From CAYWKS01 sp964458935 (GTDB lineage: Bacteria > Planctomycetota > Phycisphaerae > Phycisphaerales > Zrk34): a DNA stretch of 19,032 bases. The notes beneath the pieces are model-generated. The model ran no database searches. It was given only the letters and a program-made list of their open reading frames with translations, and was not told the origin of the DNA. The stretch covers positions 1 to 19,032 of the forward strand of contig CAYWKS010000042.1 of the NCBI GenBank assembly GCA_964458935.1, given 5' to 3'. Shown here piece after piece: positions 8,823-16,372 of the stretch. How positions within the stretch are numbered: the first letter of the stretch is position 1; every line of letters begins with the position of its first letter. Position numbers and translations under genes: made by a program.

Positions 8823-8861
8823 GGTTTGCTGTTGAAGTGAATCACACAGTACCCTCGCGGC

Positions 8862-9866
8862 TTGGGGGATGAGATATTGCCTGGTTCGATCGATGTGTTT
8901 GATGCGGTGCCGCCAGCTCGATCTGGGTCACGATCAAATCCAGTCGAAGGCTGGCCCCAACCGGTTGTATACGGGAGAAGCGGTGGGCCGAACCGCTTCT
9001 ACGAGTACCGCGATGGCGAGGATAGGCTTGTCGCCCGCTGCGCGCTGTGGTTGGACGAATGGTCACCGGCCCGCATCGGGTGTTATGAGGCGGCGGACCA
9101 GGCCGCGGGCATCGCGGTGCTGCGTCGCGCCATGCAGGATGCCTCCGAATGGGGTGCCGGTGAAGTCGTGGGCCCGATGGATGGCTCGACCTGGCGGCGG
9201 TACCGATTCATCGTACAGCGTGGCGATCGGCCCGCGTTTCTGCTTGAGCCGGATAATCCCGACCGCTATCCCGAGGACTGGCGTGCGGCGGGATTCGAGC
9301 CGATCGCCCACTATGTTTCCTCCTGGTGTGCCGACGCGTCACGGCGTGATCCGCGCCTGGACCGGGTGCGACAACGAATCGACCAAGCCGGCGTGCGGCT
9401 GCGACCCTTCGATGTTGACCATTTCGATGCCGAGCTCAGAGCGATCCACGAAATGTCGCTTGTGGCGTTTGCCGAGAACTACCTGTATCGACCGATCGGA
9501 CTTGAAGCGTTTGTCGCGATGTACGAACCGCTGCGCGCGTTGATCGTTCCCGAATCGGTCCAACTCGCCGAGTTGGACGGCCAACTGGTCGGCTATGCGT
9601 TCACGATCCCGGACATGGCGATGGCTGAGCGCGGCCAAGCGATTGACACATTGATCGTCAAGACGGTGGCGGTAAAGGCCGGTCGGGAATTCGCGGGTCT
9701 CGGTCAACTGCTGATGGAAGAGGCACAGTTGGCTGGGCATCGGCAGGGGTATCGCCATGCGATTCATGCCCTGATGCACGAAGCGAACGTGTCCACCCGC
9801 ATGTCGTGGCACTACGCCATACCGTTTCGGCGTTACGCGCTGTACGGTCAAAGGACGAAGCGATGA
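8862..9866 (+). CDS. GNAT-family N-acyltransferase, first gene of the operon
   Basis: The product is a soluble protein of about 334 residues that looks like a tandem GNAT. The first half carries a helix and strand ending in VVGPMDGSTWRRYRF (102-116), a signature of GNAT paralogues of unknown substrate. The second half (about 180-334) has the acetyl-CoA-binding strand and loop (VKTVAVKAGREFAGLGQLL, 266-284). The frame can start at TTG 8862 or TTG 8877; the second has a GGGGG at good distance, so the true protein may be five residues shorter. The stop overlaps the next start as ATGA (9863-9866), which implies translational coupling. GNAT enzymes transfer acyl groups from acyl-CoA to amines; the acceptor here is unknown and could be an amino lipid made by the later genes. 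Confidence 0.75.
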   Translation: MGDEILPGSIDVFDAVPPARSGSRSNPVEGWPQPVVYGRSGGPNRFYEYRDGEDRLVARCALWLDEWSPARIGCYEAADQAAGIAVLRRAMQDASEWGAGEVVGPMDGSTWRRYRFIVQRGDRPAFLLEPDNPDRYPEDWRAAGFEPIAHYVSSWCADASRRDPRLDRVRQRIDQAGVRLRPFDVDHFDAELRAIHEMSLVAFAENYLYRPIGLEAFVAMYEPLRALIVPESVQLAELDGQLVGYAFTIPDMAMAERGQAIDTLIVKTVAVKAGREFAGLGQLLMEEAQLAGHRQGYRHAIHALMHEANVSTRMSWHYAIPFRRYALYGQRTKR

Positions 9867-11437
9867 ATCTCGTGGAGATCCTGCTCCAGCATGCGGCCGA
9901 TCAGGCCGACCAGCCGGCGCTCATCGAGGGCCCCGCCGAGCGGAGTCGGACCCTTTCGTACGGGCAGTTGGCGGTGGAATCAGCCCGGGCCGCGGCGATG
10001 TTTCGCGCATCGGGATTAGCCCGCGGCGATCGCGTGCTGCTGCTTTCGCCGATGTCGATCGACCTGTACGTCGCGTTGCTGGGCCTGTGGCGCGTCGGGG
10101 CGGTGGCGATGGTTGTCGACCCCGGCGCGGGGGTACGGCATCTGCGACACTGCTGCCAGCGCGGTCGGCCGGAGGGCCTGATCGGTGTGGGCAAGGCGCA
10201 CCTGTTGCGATTCATCATCGGACCGTTGCGCGGCCTGCCGCATCGATGGGTGACCGGGGGCGTGGCGCTTGCGGGTCCGCGGTTTGATCGTCGCCGTCGC
10301 TTCGCTCCCGACGACCGTATCGAAACGCTGGACGACGCGGCGCCGGCGCTGCTCACGTTTACCAGCGGCAGCACCGACCTGCCGAAGGCTGCCGTGCGGA
10401 CCCACGGTTTTCTTCGCGGTCAGTACGAGGCGCTGGCGCCCGCGATCGACCTGCACGCCGGCGAGGTGGACCTGGCGACCTTGCCGATCTTCGCCCTGGC
10501 GAACCTGGCGGCGGGCGCGACCACGCTCATCCCGGATGCCGACCTGCGCCGCATCGACGCGATCGATCCGCAGCCGATCCTCGCCCAGTTTGGGCGGCAT
10601 CGTCCGACGCGCTGCACCGCATCGCCGGCGTTCTTCGAGCGGCTGATCGCCGGTGGCCGTCGGCTGGACGGCCTGGCGAAGGTCTTCACCGGCGGCGCGC
10701 CGGTGTTTGCGTCGTTGCTCGATCGCCTGGCTGAGGCATGCCCCCAGGCACGCATCGTCGCTCTGTATGGCTCGACCGAAGCCGAACCCATCGCCGAACT
10801 CGATTGTGCGACCGTTGAGCCGGCGGATCGCCAGCGTATGCATTCGGGCCACGGCCTGCTGGCGGGGCGCCCCGTGCCACAGATCGACCTGCGGGTCCTC
10901 GCCGACCACAGCGGCCTGCCGCTGACGCGCCTGGAACCGGAAGCCTTCGAGGCGAAGACTTTGGGCGCGGATGAACCGGGGGAGATCGTTGTAACTGGCC
11001 GCCACGTTTTGAGCGGATACCTCGACGGGGTCGGCGACGATCAGGCGAAGATCCATGTCGGTGATCGGGTCTGGCATCGCACGGGCGACGCCGGATACCT
11101 CGACGCGGCGGGTCGGCTCTGGCTGTTGGGCAGAGCGTCGGAGAAGGCGACCGACGACCGGGGCGTGATGTATTCGTTCGCGGTAGAGTGTGCGGCGGAC
11201 GTGGTAGCAGGCGTGCGGCGGACGGCACTGGTACCTCACCGGGCGCGGCGTTTGCTTGTCGTCCAGGCCGAGGCAGCCGCCAACGATCACGAGGCGATCC
11301 AACGCGATCTGCGACAGGCCCTGGCCTGGGCGAGAATTGACCGATTCGTCTTCGCCGATCGCATCCCGCTGGATCGGCGGCACAGTGGGAAGGTGGACCA
11401 TCCGGCCCTGCGCCGGTGGCTGGCATCACTGGACTGA
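9863..11437 (+). CDS. OleC-like AMP-dependent acyl-activating enzyme
   Basis: This 524-residue member of the ANL (acyl-CoA synthetase/NRPS/luciferase) superfamily has the full core: the P-loop TFTSGSTDLPKA (165-176), YGSTEAEP (302-309), RTGDAGYLD (406-414) and a C-terminal lysine motif HSGKVDH (507-513). The central part (DLATLPIFALANLAAG, then IPDADLRR) resembles the family that includes OleC, the beta-lactone synthetase of bacterial olefin synthesis. No oleA, oleB or oleD gene is nearby, so olefin production is not implied. It more likely adenylates a carboxylic acid, perhaps a beta-hydroxy acid, and passes it to CoA or another acceptor. The start was set at ATG 9863, not the in-frame ATG at 9806, because AAAGGA lies just upstream and the N-terminus then fits the family. 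Confidence 0.85.
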   Translation: MNLVEILLQHAADQADQPALIEGPAERSRTLSYGQLAVESARAAAMFRASGLARGDRVLLLSPMSIDLYVALLGLWRVGAVAMVVDPGAGVRHLRHCCQRGRPEGLIGVGKAHLLRFIIGPLRGLPHRWVTGGVALAGPRFDRRRRFAPDDRIETLDDAAPALLTFTSGSTDLPKAAVRTHGFLRGQYEALAPAIDLHAGEVDLATLPIFALANLAAGATTLIPDADLRRIDAIDPQPILAQFGRHRPTRCTASPAFFERLIAGGRRLDGLAKVFTGGAPVFASLLDRLAEACPQARIVALYGSTEAEPIAELDCATVEPADRQRMHSGHGLLAGRPVPQIDLRVLADHSGLPLTRLEPEAFEAKTLGADEPGEIVVTGRHVLSGYLDGVGDDQAKIHVGDRVWHRTGDAGYLDAAGRLWLLGRASEKATDDRGVMYSFAVECAADVVAGVRRTALVPHRARRLLVVQAEAAANDHEAIQRDLRQALAWARIDRFVFADRIPLDRRHSGKVDHPALRRWLASLD

Positions 11438-11450
11438 AGGGCCACGGATC

Positions 11451-11456
11451 GGGAGG
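11451..11456 (+). promoter_or_regulatory. Ribosome binding site of the HMGR-like gene
   Basis: GGGAGG, 8 nt before the ATG at 11465, is the strongest Shine-Dalgarno site in the operon. It fixes the start of the third gene, which is not overlapped by its neighbour (27-nt gap). Confidence 0.6.
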
Positions 11457-11464
11457 CATAGCTC

Positions 11465-12775
11465 ATGGCATCGAACCATCAGCGGGTGGCCGAGCATCTT
11501 CGGGGCCTGCTGGCCGAGCAGGATCGCGAGGCGCTAGCCGAACGCCTGCTGCCCTCGGAGGACGCGATGTCGGCTCGACTGGCTGGGGGGAGTCGGCCTG
11601 ACGCGGCGTCCGTGCAGCGCCGCTGGCAGATGCTCGGTGACCACCTCGGCCGATCCGTCGAGCCCGCCCGCGACGAGCTATGCGACGAGCGCACCGCCGG
11701 CCGACTCGATCGCTACCGCGCCAACATCGAGAACCTGATCGGCGCGGCGTCGGTCCCGGTGGGCTTGGCCGGGCCCCTGCGTGTTCGGGGCATTCATGCC
11801 AACGGTGACTACTACGTGCCGTTGGCGACAACGGAAGCGGCCTTGGTGGCCTCGTGTACGCGCGGCGCGCAGGTGCTGTCGCTGGCCGGCGGCTGTCGTT
11901 GCGCCGTGGTCAACCAAGGCGTCAGCCGCGCCCCCGGCTTCGTGCTGGCCGACATCGGTGCGGCGGGCCGGTTCGCCCTGTGGGTCACCGAACACGTCGA
12001 CGCGCTGCGCGCCGCGGCCCAAGCCACCACACGCCATGGCCGACTGACCGACCTGCGTCTCCACCTCGAAGGCAACCACGTCTACCTGATCTGCGACTAC
12101 ACCACCGGCGAGGCGTCGGGGCAGAACATGGTGACCTTCGCCACCGACGCACTGTGCAGGCGGATCGTTGCCGACTGCCCGGTGCCGATAAACCAGTGGT
12201 TTGTGGAGGCGAACATGTCCGGCGACAAGAAGGCCTCGGCCATGGCATTCCAAGGCGTGCGCGGCCGCAAGGTCACGGCCGAGGCCGTCCTGCCTGCCGA
12301 CCTGATTGATCGACGGTTGCACAGCAATGTCCAACAGATGTACACCTATTGGCGCATGTCGTCGTTGGGCGGCGTGATGAGCGGCACGATCGGGGTGCAG
12401 GGCCACTACGCCAATGTGCTGGCGGCGATGTATCTGGCCACCGGGCAGGATGTGGCCTGTGTCTCCGAATCGGCGGTCGGCGTGACCCGATTTGAAGCCG
12501 ACGGCCACGGCGGGCTCTACGTGGCCGTGACGCTGCCGGCGGTCATGGTGGGCGTTGTGGGCGGCGGGACGGGCCTGCCCTCAGCCCGGGCCTGCCTGAA
12601 CCTGCTCGATCTGCCCGAGCGGCACGGCGCCGATGCGCTGGCCGAGATCGTCGCCGCCGCGGCGCTGGCCGGCGAAGTATCGATCATCGCCGCTCTCGCC
12701 GCGGGGCATTTCACCGAAGCCCATCAGAAGCTGGCCCGGGATCGTCGCGATGCGGCATCGGATGCGCAAGGCTGA
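11465..12775 (+). CDS. Class I-like hydroxymethylglutaryl-CoA reductase homologue
   Basis: The 436-residue protein matches the catalytic domain of HMG-CoA reductase, which reduces an acyl-CoA thioester to the alcohol with two NAD(P)H. Recognisable pieces: ENLIGAASVPVGLAGPL (89-105); the catalytic Glu in TTEAALVAS (E124); the Lys in SGDKKAS (K255 or K256); the Asp in TGQDVA (D329); and a C-terminal His (H420) in the AHQKL segment. The cofactor motif, usually GDAMGMNM in class I enzymes, reads GEASGQNM (215-222), a clear departure. There is no N-terminal membrane anchor. No HMG-CoA synthase or mevalonate-phosphorylating gene is adjacent. It could make mevalonate or, more interestingly, reduce another acyl-CoA supplied by the preceding acyl-activating enzyme. 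It lies 7 nt upstream of the UbiA gene. Confidence 0.85.
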   Translation: MASNHQRVAEHLRGLLAEQDREALAERLLPSEDAMSARLAGGSRPDAASVQRRWQMLGDHLGRSVEPARDELCDERTAGRLDRYRANIENLIGAASVPVGLAGPLRVRGIHANGDYYVPLATTEAALVASCTRGAQVLSLAGGCRCAVVNQGVSRAPGFVLADIGAAGRFALWVTEHVDALRAAAQATTRHGRLTDLRLHLEGNHVYLICDYTTGEASGQNMVTFATDALCRRIVADCPVPINQWFVEANMSGDKKASAMAFQGVRGRKVTAEAVLPADLIDRRLHSNVQQMYTYWRMSSLGGVMSGTIGVQGHYANVLAAMYLATGQDVACVSESAVGVTRFEADGHGGLYVAVTLPAVMVGVVGGGTGLPSARACLNLLDLPERHGADALAEIVAAAALAGEVSIIAALAAGHFTEAHQKLARDRRDAASDAQG

Positions 12776-12782
12776 GTGGCGG

Positions 12783-13775
12783 ATGGCACATCGATGGTGG
12801 ACATACCAGGCCGAACGCTTCCCGCTCGCAGCCCACGGGCCGCTGATCGCCGCGTTCAGTTTCTGCGCCGTGAGTTACTCGGCCGTGCTGCGCGGCGCCA
12901 CCGCCCCGCGCTGGCCATCGGTCGTCGTGGCCTTCATCACGTCGCTGGCGTTTTTCCTGCAATTGCGCATCGCCGACGAGTTCAAGGACTTTGACGAAGA
13001 CGCGAGGTACCGCCCCTATCGCCCCGTGCCTCGCGGCCTCGTGACGCTGCGCGAGTTGGCGATCGTGTTCGTGCTGGCCGGGGCGCTGCAACTGGCCCTG
13101 GCGCTGTGGCTGGCGCCGGCGCTGGCGGTCGTGCTGGTCGGCGTGTGGGTCTACCTCGCGGCGATGAGCAAGGAGTTCTTCGTCCGCCGATTCCTCAAGG
13201 CCAACCTGCTGCTGTACATGGTCAGCCACATGATGATCATGCCGCTGATCGACCTGTACGCCACGAGCACCGACTGGCTGGCGTACGGCGAAGGGGCGCC
13301 GGCCGGGCTGCATTGGTTTTTGCTGGCCAGCTTTTTCAACGGCATGGTGATCGAGATCGGCCGCAAGACCCGCGCCCCGGAAGATGAAGAACCCGGCGTG
13401 GAAACGTACTCGGCCGTCTGGGGCAGGGGCCGGGCGATCGCGGCGTGGTGGCTGGTCGCTGGGCTGACGTTCGGCTGCGCCCTGCTGGCCGCGGCGGAGA
13501 TCGGTGAAGGGCCGGCGGCATGGGTCTTCGTGGTCCTGCTATTGGCGTTCGTTGCGATGTTGTGGCAGGGACAACGGTTTCATCGCGAGCCGAAAGCCGG
13601 TGGTGGTCGAACCATCGAGAAACTATCCGGCGTGTGGACGTTGGCGCTGTACCTGAGCCTCGGGCTCGTGCCGCTGTTTTACGATAGGCTCGATCCGTTC
13701 GTGGGGCGGATCATCGAATCGCTGGGGTTCATCCGGCTGCATCCCGTCGCCTCGTTGTACGGCATCGCAATATGA
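12783..13775 (+). CDS. UbiA-family membrane prenyltransferase
   Basis: The product has 330 residues and several hydrophobic segments consistent with the eight- to nine-helix UbiA fold. The first Asp-rich motif is clear: RIADEFKDFDED (62-73), followed by RPYRPVPRGL, the region that binds the Mg-diphosphate of the prenyl donor. The second motif is not the usual DxxxD but EIGRKTRAPEDEE (191-203), seen in a subgroup of uncharacterised UbiA proteins. UbiA enzymes join prenyl chains to aromatic rings, glycerol phosphate ethers or sugars; the acceptor here is unknown. I chose ATG 12783; ATG 12762 is an alternative that would overlap the previous gene by 14 nt. Its stop overlaps the next start as ATGA (13772-13775). 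It acts in the cytoplasmic membrane. Confidence 0.8.
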   Translation: MAHRWWTYQAERFPLAAHGPLIAAFSFCAVSYSAVLRGATAPRWPSVVVAFITSLAFFLQLRIADEFKDFDEDARYRPYRPVPRGLVTLRELAIVFVLAGALQLALALWLAPALAVVLVGVWVYLAAMSKEFFVRRFLKANLLLYMVSHMMIMPLIDLYATSTDWLAYGEGAPAGLHWFLLASFFNGMVIEIGRKTRAPEDEEPGVETYSAVWGRGRAIAAWWLVAGLTFGCALLAAAEIGEGPAAWVFVVLLLAFVAMLWQGQRFHREPKAGGGRTIEKLSGVWTLALYLSLGLVPLFYDRLDPFVGRIIESLGFIRLHPVASLYGIAI

Positions 13776-16372
13776 ACGAGCCACGAGCGATCACCACCTG
13801 TGATGAGGCGGCTGACTTGGCGACCGTTGGCGGCAAGGCGGCGGCGCTGCATCGCTTAAGCGCTGCCGGGTTCGACGTTCCGCCGTGGTTTACGATCACC
13901 GGCGATGCGGTCGACGGCCTGGAAGAGGCCCTCGCTGCGATCGGCGGGCCCGGGACGCTGTTCGCCGTGCGCTCGTCGGCGGTGGAGGAGGACAGCGCGG
14001 GTCAGTCGTTCGCCGGGCAATTTGAAAGCTACCTCGCGGTGCCGGCCGAGCGCGTGGCCGAACGCATCGTTGACGTGCGCCGCTCGGCGTTGACCGATCG
14101 GGTGCGGGCCTATCGGCGCGAGCAGGGCCTGACCGGCGAGCCGACGCCCCCCGCCGTGCTGGTGCAGCGAATGGTCAATCCCGACGCGGCCGGCGTGGCG
14201 TTTTCCGCCGACCCGGTGACCGGTCGACGATCCGTCGCCGTCGTCTCCGCCGTGCCGGGCCTCGGCACGACGCTGGTCGGCGGCGACATCGACGGCGATA
14301 CCTTTCGCATCGACCGCGAAGGGCGCATCATCGAACGCACCATCGTGACCAAGCCGCTCGCCCACCGCCCCGACGCTACCGCCGACGACGGGTTGCGCAG
14401 CGAAACGCTCGACAACGCCGCGGCCACACAGCCGGCGATCACCGACGAACAGGCGCTGGCCATCGCCGCCCTCGTCCGGGCCGTGGCCCGTCGCTGCGAC
14501 GGGCCGCAGGACATCGAGTGGGCCATCCAAGGCGATCGACTGTGGCTGCTGCAGGCCCGGCCCATCACCACGCTGGAGCACCTGCCCGACCCCGACGGCC
14601 GGCGAACGATCTGGGACAACGCCAACATCGTCGAAAGCTACCCCGGCATCACCTTGCCGCTGACCTACAGCTTCGCCCGCCACGCCTACGAACAGGTCTA
14701 CCGGCAGTTCTGCAAGCTCATGGGCGTGCCCCGGCGCACCATCGACGCCAACGCCGGCGTGTTCCGGCAGATGATCGGCCTGATCCGCGGGCGGGTGTAC
14801 TACAACCTGCTCAACTGGTACCGCCTGCTGGCGATGCTGCCTGGCTTCAAGGCCAACCGGTCGTTCATGGAGCAGATGATGGGCGTGGGCGAGTCGTTGC
14901 CCGACGCGTTGCTCGACGAATCGCCATCGCCGACCCGCATGGCACGCTGGGCGGACCGCCTGGCCCTCGGCCGCACAGCCCTCGGCATGGCGTGGCGGCA
15001 TGTGCGGTTGGAGCGTGACATTAAGCGATTCCATCAGCGGCTCGACGCGGCCCTGGCCGGTGGCGACACGCTGAGCGAACTGCGGCTCGACGCGTTGGCT
15101 GAGGAATACCGCCGGCTCGAACGCGACCTGCTGTCGCGCTGGGATGCGCCGCTGATCAACGACTTCTTCGCGATGATTTACTTCGGCCTCCTGGGCAAGC
15201 TCACGCAGCGCTACACCGGTGAAACCGGCTTGCACAATGCGCTGCTCTGCGGCGCGGGCGGCATGATCAGCGCCGAGCCGGCCCATCGCATCCGTGACAT
15301 GGCCGAGGCCATCGTCGACGAGCCGGCCCTGATCGACACGCTCCGCCAGGCCGACCCCGACGATGCCGAGGCGGCCATCGCCGCCCATCCGAATCTGCAC
15401 GACCGGTACCGTGCCTACCTCAACCGCTTCGGTGAACGCTGCATGGAAGAACTGAAGCTCGAATCGCCGACGCTGATCGACAACCCCGCGCCGTTGCTGC
15501 GGTCGATCGGGCACGCCGCCGATCGATTGCGCAATCAGTCAGGCGAGCGGGCTTCACCCCCGCGCCCCGACCCGCAGGTCGAGGCCGAAGGGCGACTGCG
15601 TGAGGCATTGCGCGCCCGGCCGGTGAAGCGGGGCCTGTATCGATGGGTGCTCAAGCATGCCCGCGCCCGGGTTACCGATCGCGAGAACCTGCGGTTTGAG
15701 CGAACCCGCGTATTCGGCCGCGTACGCCGGTTGTTCGTGGAGATGGGCCGGCGACTGGTTGCTGAAGGTCAGCTCGGCGATCACCGCGATGTGTTCTACT
15801 TCGAAGTGGACGAAGCGCTCGGCTTCATCGAAGGCGCATCGACGTGCGACAACCTGCGCGACCTGGTCGCCGCGCGGAAAGCCGCCTACCAGCGACACCG
15901 TGCATCACCCGCGCCGCCCGATCGCTTCGAAACCTTCGGCGCGGTCAACCTCGGCGATCAGCCTCCGCCCCGGGAAGTAGTGACATCGTCGAGGCAGCAG
16001 GGAACCGATGCGGGCGGCGACGAGATGCTGCTGCAGGGAACCGGGTGCTGCGCCGGGCAAGTCCGCGGCCGGGCGCGGGTGATCGTCGCCCCGGTCGGCG
16101 CCGAGATTCACGAAGGCGAAATCCTCGTCGCCGAGCGCACCGATCCGGGTTGGATCATGCTGTTCCCCGCCGCCGCCGGAATCCTCGTCCAACGGGGCAG
16201 CATCCTGTCACACTCGGCCATCGTCGCCCGGGAGTTGGGCGTTCCCGCCATCGTCGCCGTCGCCGGCTTGATCGACAGCGTCCGCACGGGTGACGGGATC
16301 GAGATGGACGGCCGGTCGGGTTTGATCACGGTCACCCGCACCCAGGACGAGGCCGACGCCCATGCCCAGTGA
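13772..16372 (+). CDS. PEP-synthase/rifampin-phosphotransferase-like enzyme
   Basis: The 866-residue protein has an N-terminal ATP-grasp PEP/pyruvate-binding domain: GGKAAAL (20-26), VRSSAVEEDSAGQSFAGQ (66-83) and LLQARPI (259-265). A long helical middle follows (about 280-740). The C-terminal swivelling phosphohistidine domain has the catalytic His in ILSHSAIVAREL (H814). The TIM-barrel PEP-binding domain of PEP synthase is missing. This order and length match rifampin phosphotransferases (about 865 residues), in which ATP phosphorylates the His and the middle domain presents the alcohol acceptor. Position in a lipid-type operon makes drug resistance unlikely; I infer phosphorylation of a pathway alcohol. 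ATGA overlap with the gene before and an 11-nt overlap with the gene after suggest coupled translation. Confidence 0.85.
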   Translation: MNEPRAITTCDEAADLATVGGKAAALHRLSAAGFDVPPWFTITGDAVDGLEEALAAIGGPGTLFAVRSSAVEEDSAGQSFAGQFESYLAVPAERVAERIVDVRRSALTDRVRAYRREQGLTGEPTPPAVLVQRMVNPDAAGVAFSADPVTGRRSVAVVSAVPGLGTTLVGGDIDGDTFRIDREGRIIERTIVTKPLAHRPDATADDGLRSETLDNAAATQPAITDEQALAIAALVRAVARRCDGPQDIEWAIQGDRLWLLQARPITTLEHLPDPDGRRTIWDNANIVESYPGITLPLTYSFARHAYEQVYRQFCKLMGVPRRTIDANAGVFRQMIGLIRGRVYYNLLNWYRLLAMLPGFKANRSFMEQMMGVGESLPDALLDESPSPTRMARWADRLALGRTALGMAWRHVRLERDIKRFHQRLDAALAGGDTLSELRLDALAEEYRRLERDLLSRWDAPLINDFFAMIYFGLLGKLTQRYTGETGLHNALLCGAGGMISAEPAHRIRDMAEAIVDEPALIDTLRQADPDDAEAAIAAHPNLHDRYRAYLNRFGERCMEELKLESPTLIDNPAPLLRSIGHAADRLRNQSGERASPPRPDPQVEAEGRLREALRARPVKRGLYRWVLKHARARVTDRENLRFERTRVFGRVRRLFVEMGRRLVAEGQLGDHRDVFYFEVDEALGFIEGASTCDNLRDLVAARKAAYQRHRASPAPPDRFETFGAVNLGDQPPPREVVTSSRQQGTDAGGDEMLLQGTGCCAGQVRGRARVIVAPVGAEIHEGEILVAERTDPGWIMLFPAAAGILVQRGSILSHSAIVARELGVPAIVAVAGLIDSVRTGDGIEMDGRSGLITVTRTQDEADAHAQ

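Larger units (their letters stand above)
8215..8861. other. Divergent intergenic region between the two gene blocks
   Basis: These 647 bp separate the minus-strand surface-protein unit from the plus-strand operon and hold no convincing gene. From left to right they contain a possible 5' leader (about 120 nt) for the LEPRxLL gene, a candidate minus-strand promoter (8341-8369) in a locally AT-richer patch, repeat copy B (about 8521-8745), and a short segment (8746-8861) that must carry the operon promoter. A 70-codon minus-strand open frame at 8366-8578 overlaps the repeat and has no recognisable product. Confidence 0.6.

Noticed and set aside
10016..11401. Long minus-strand open frame of 461 codons opposite the OleC-like gene
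   Set aside because: Antisense to an ANL enzyme with all core motifs; no recognisable domain and Arg/Gln-rich composition.
13856..15514. Long minus-strand open frame of 552 codons opposite the phosphotransferase gene
   Set aside because: Antisense to a gene with clear family motifs. Its composition is Gly/Arg/His/Val-rich without motifs, as expected for the shadow of a high-GC gene.
13772..16372. Housekeeping phosphoenolpyruvate synthase
   Set aside because: The C-terminal PEP-binding TIM barrel is absent, and the order of domains, with the His domain at the very end, fits rifampin-phosphotransferase-like proteins instead.
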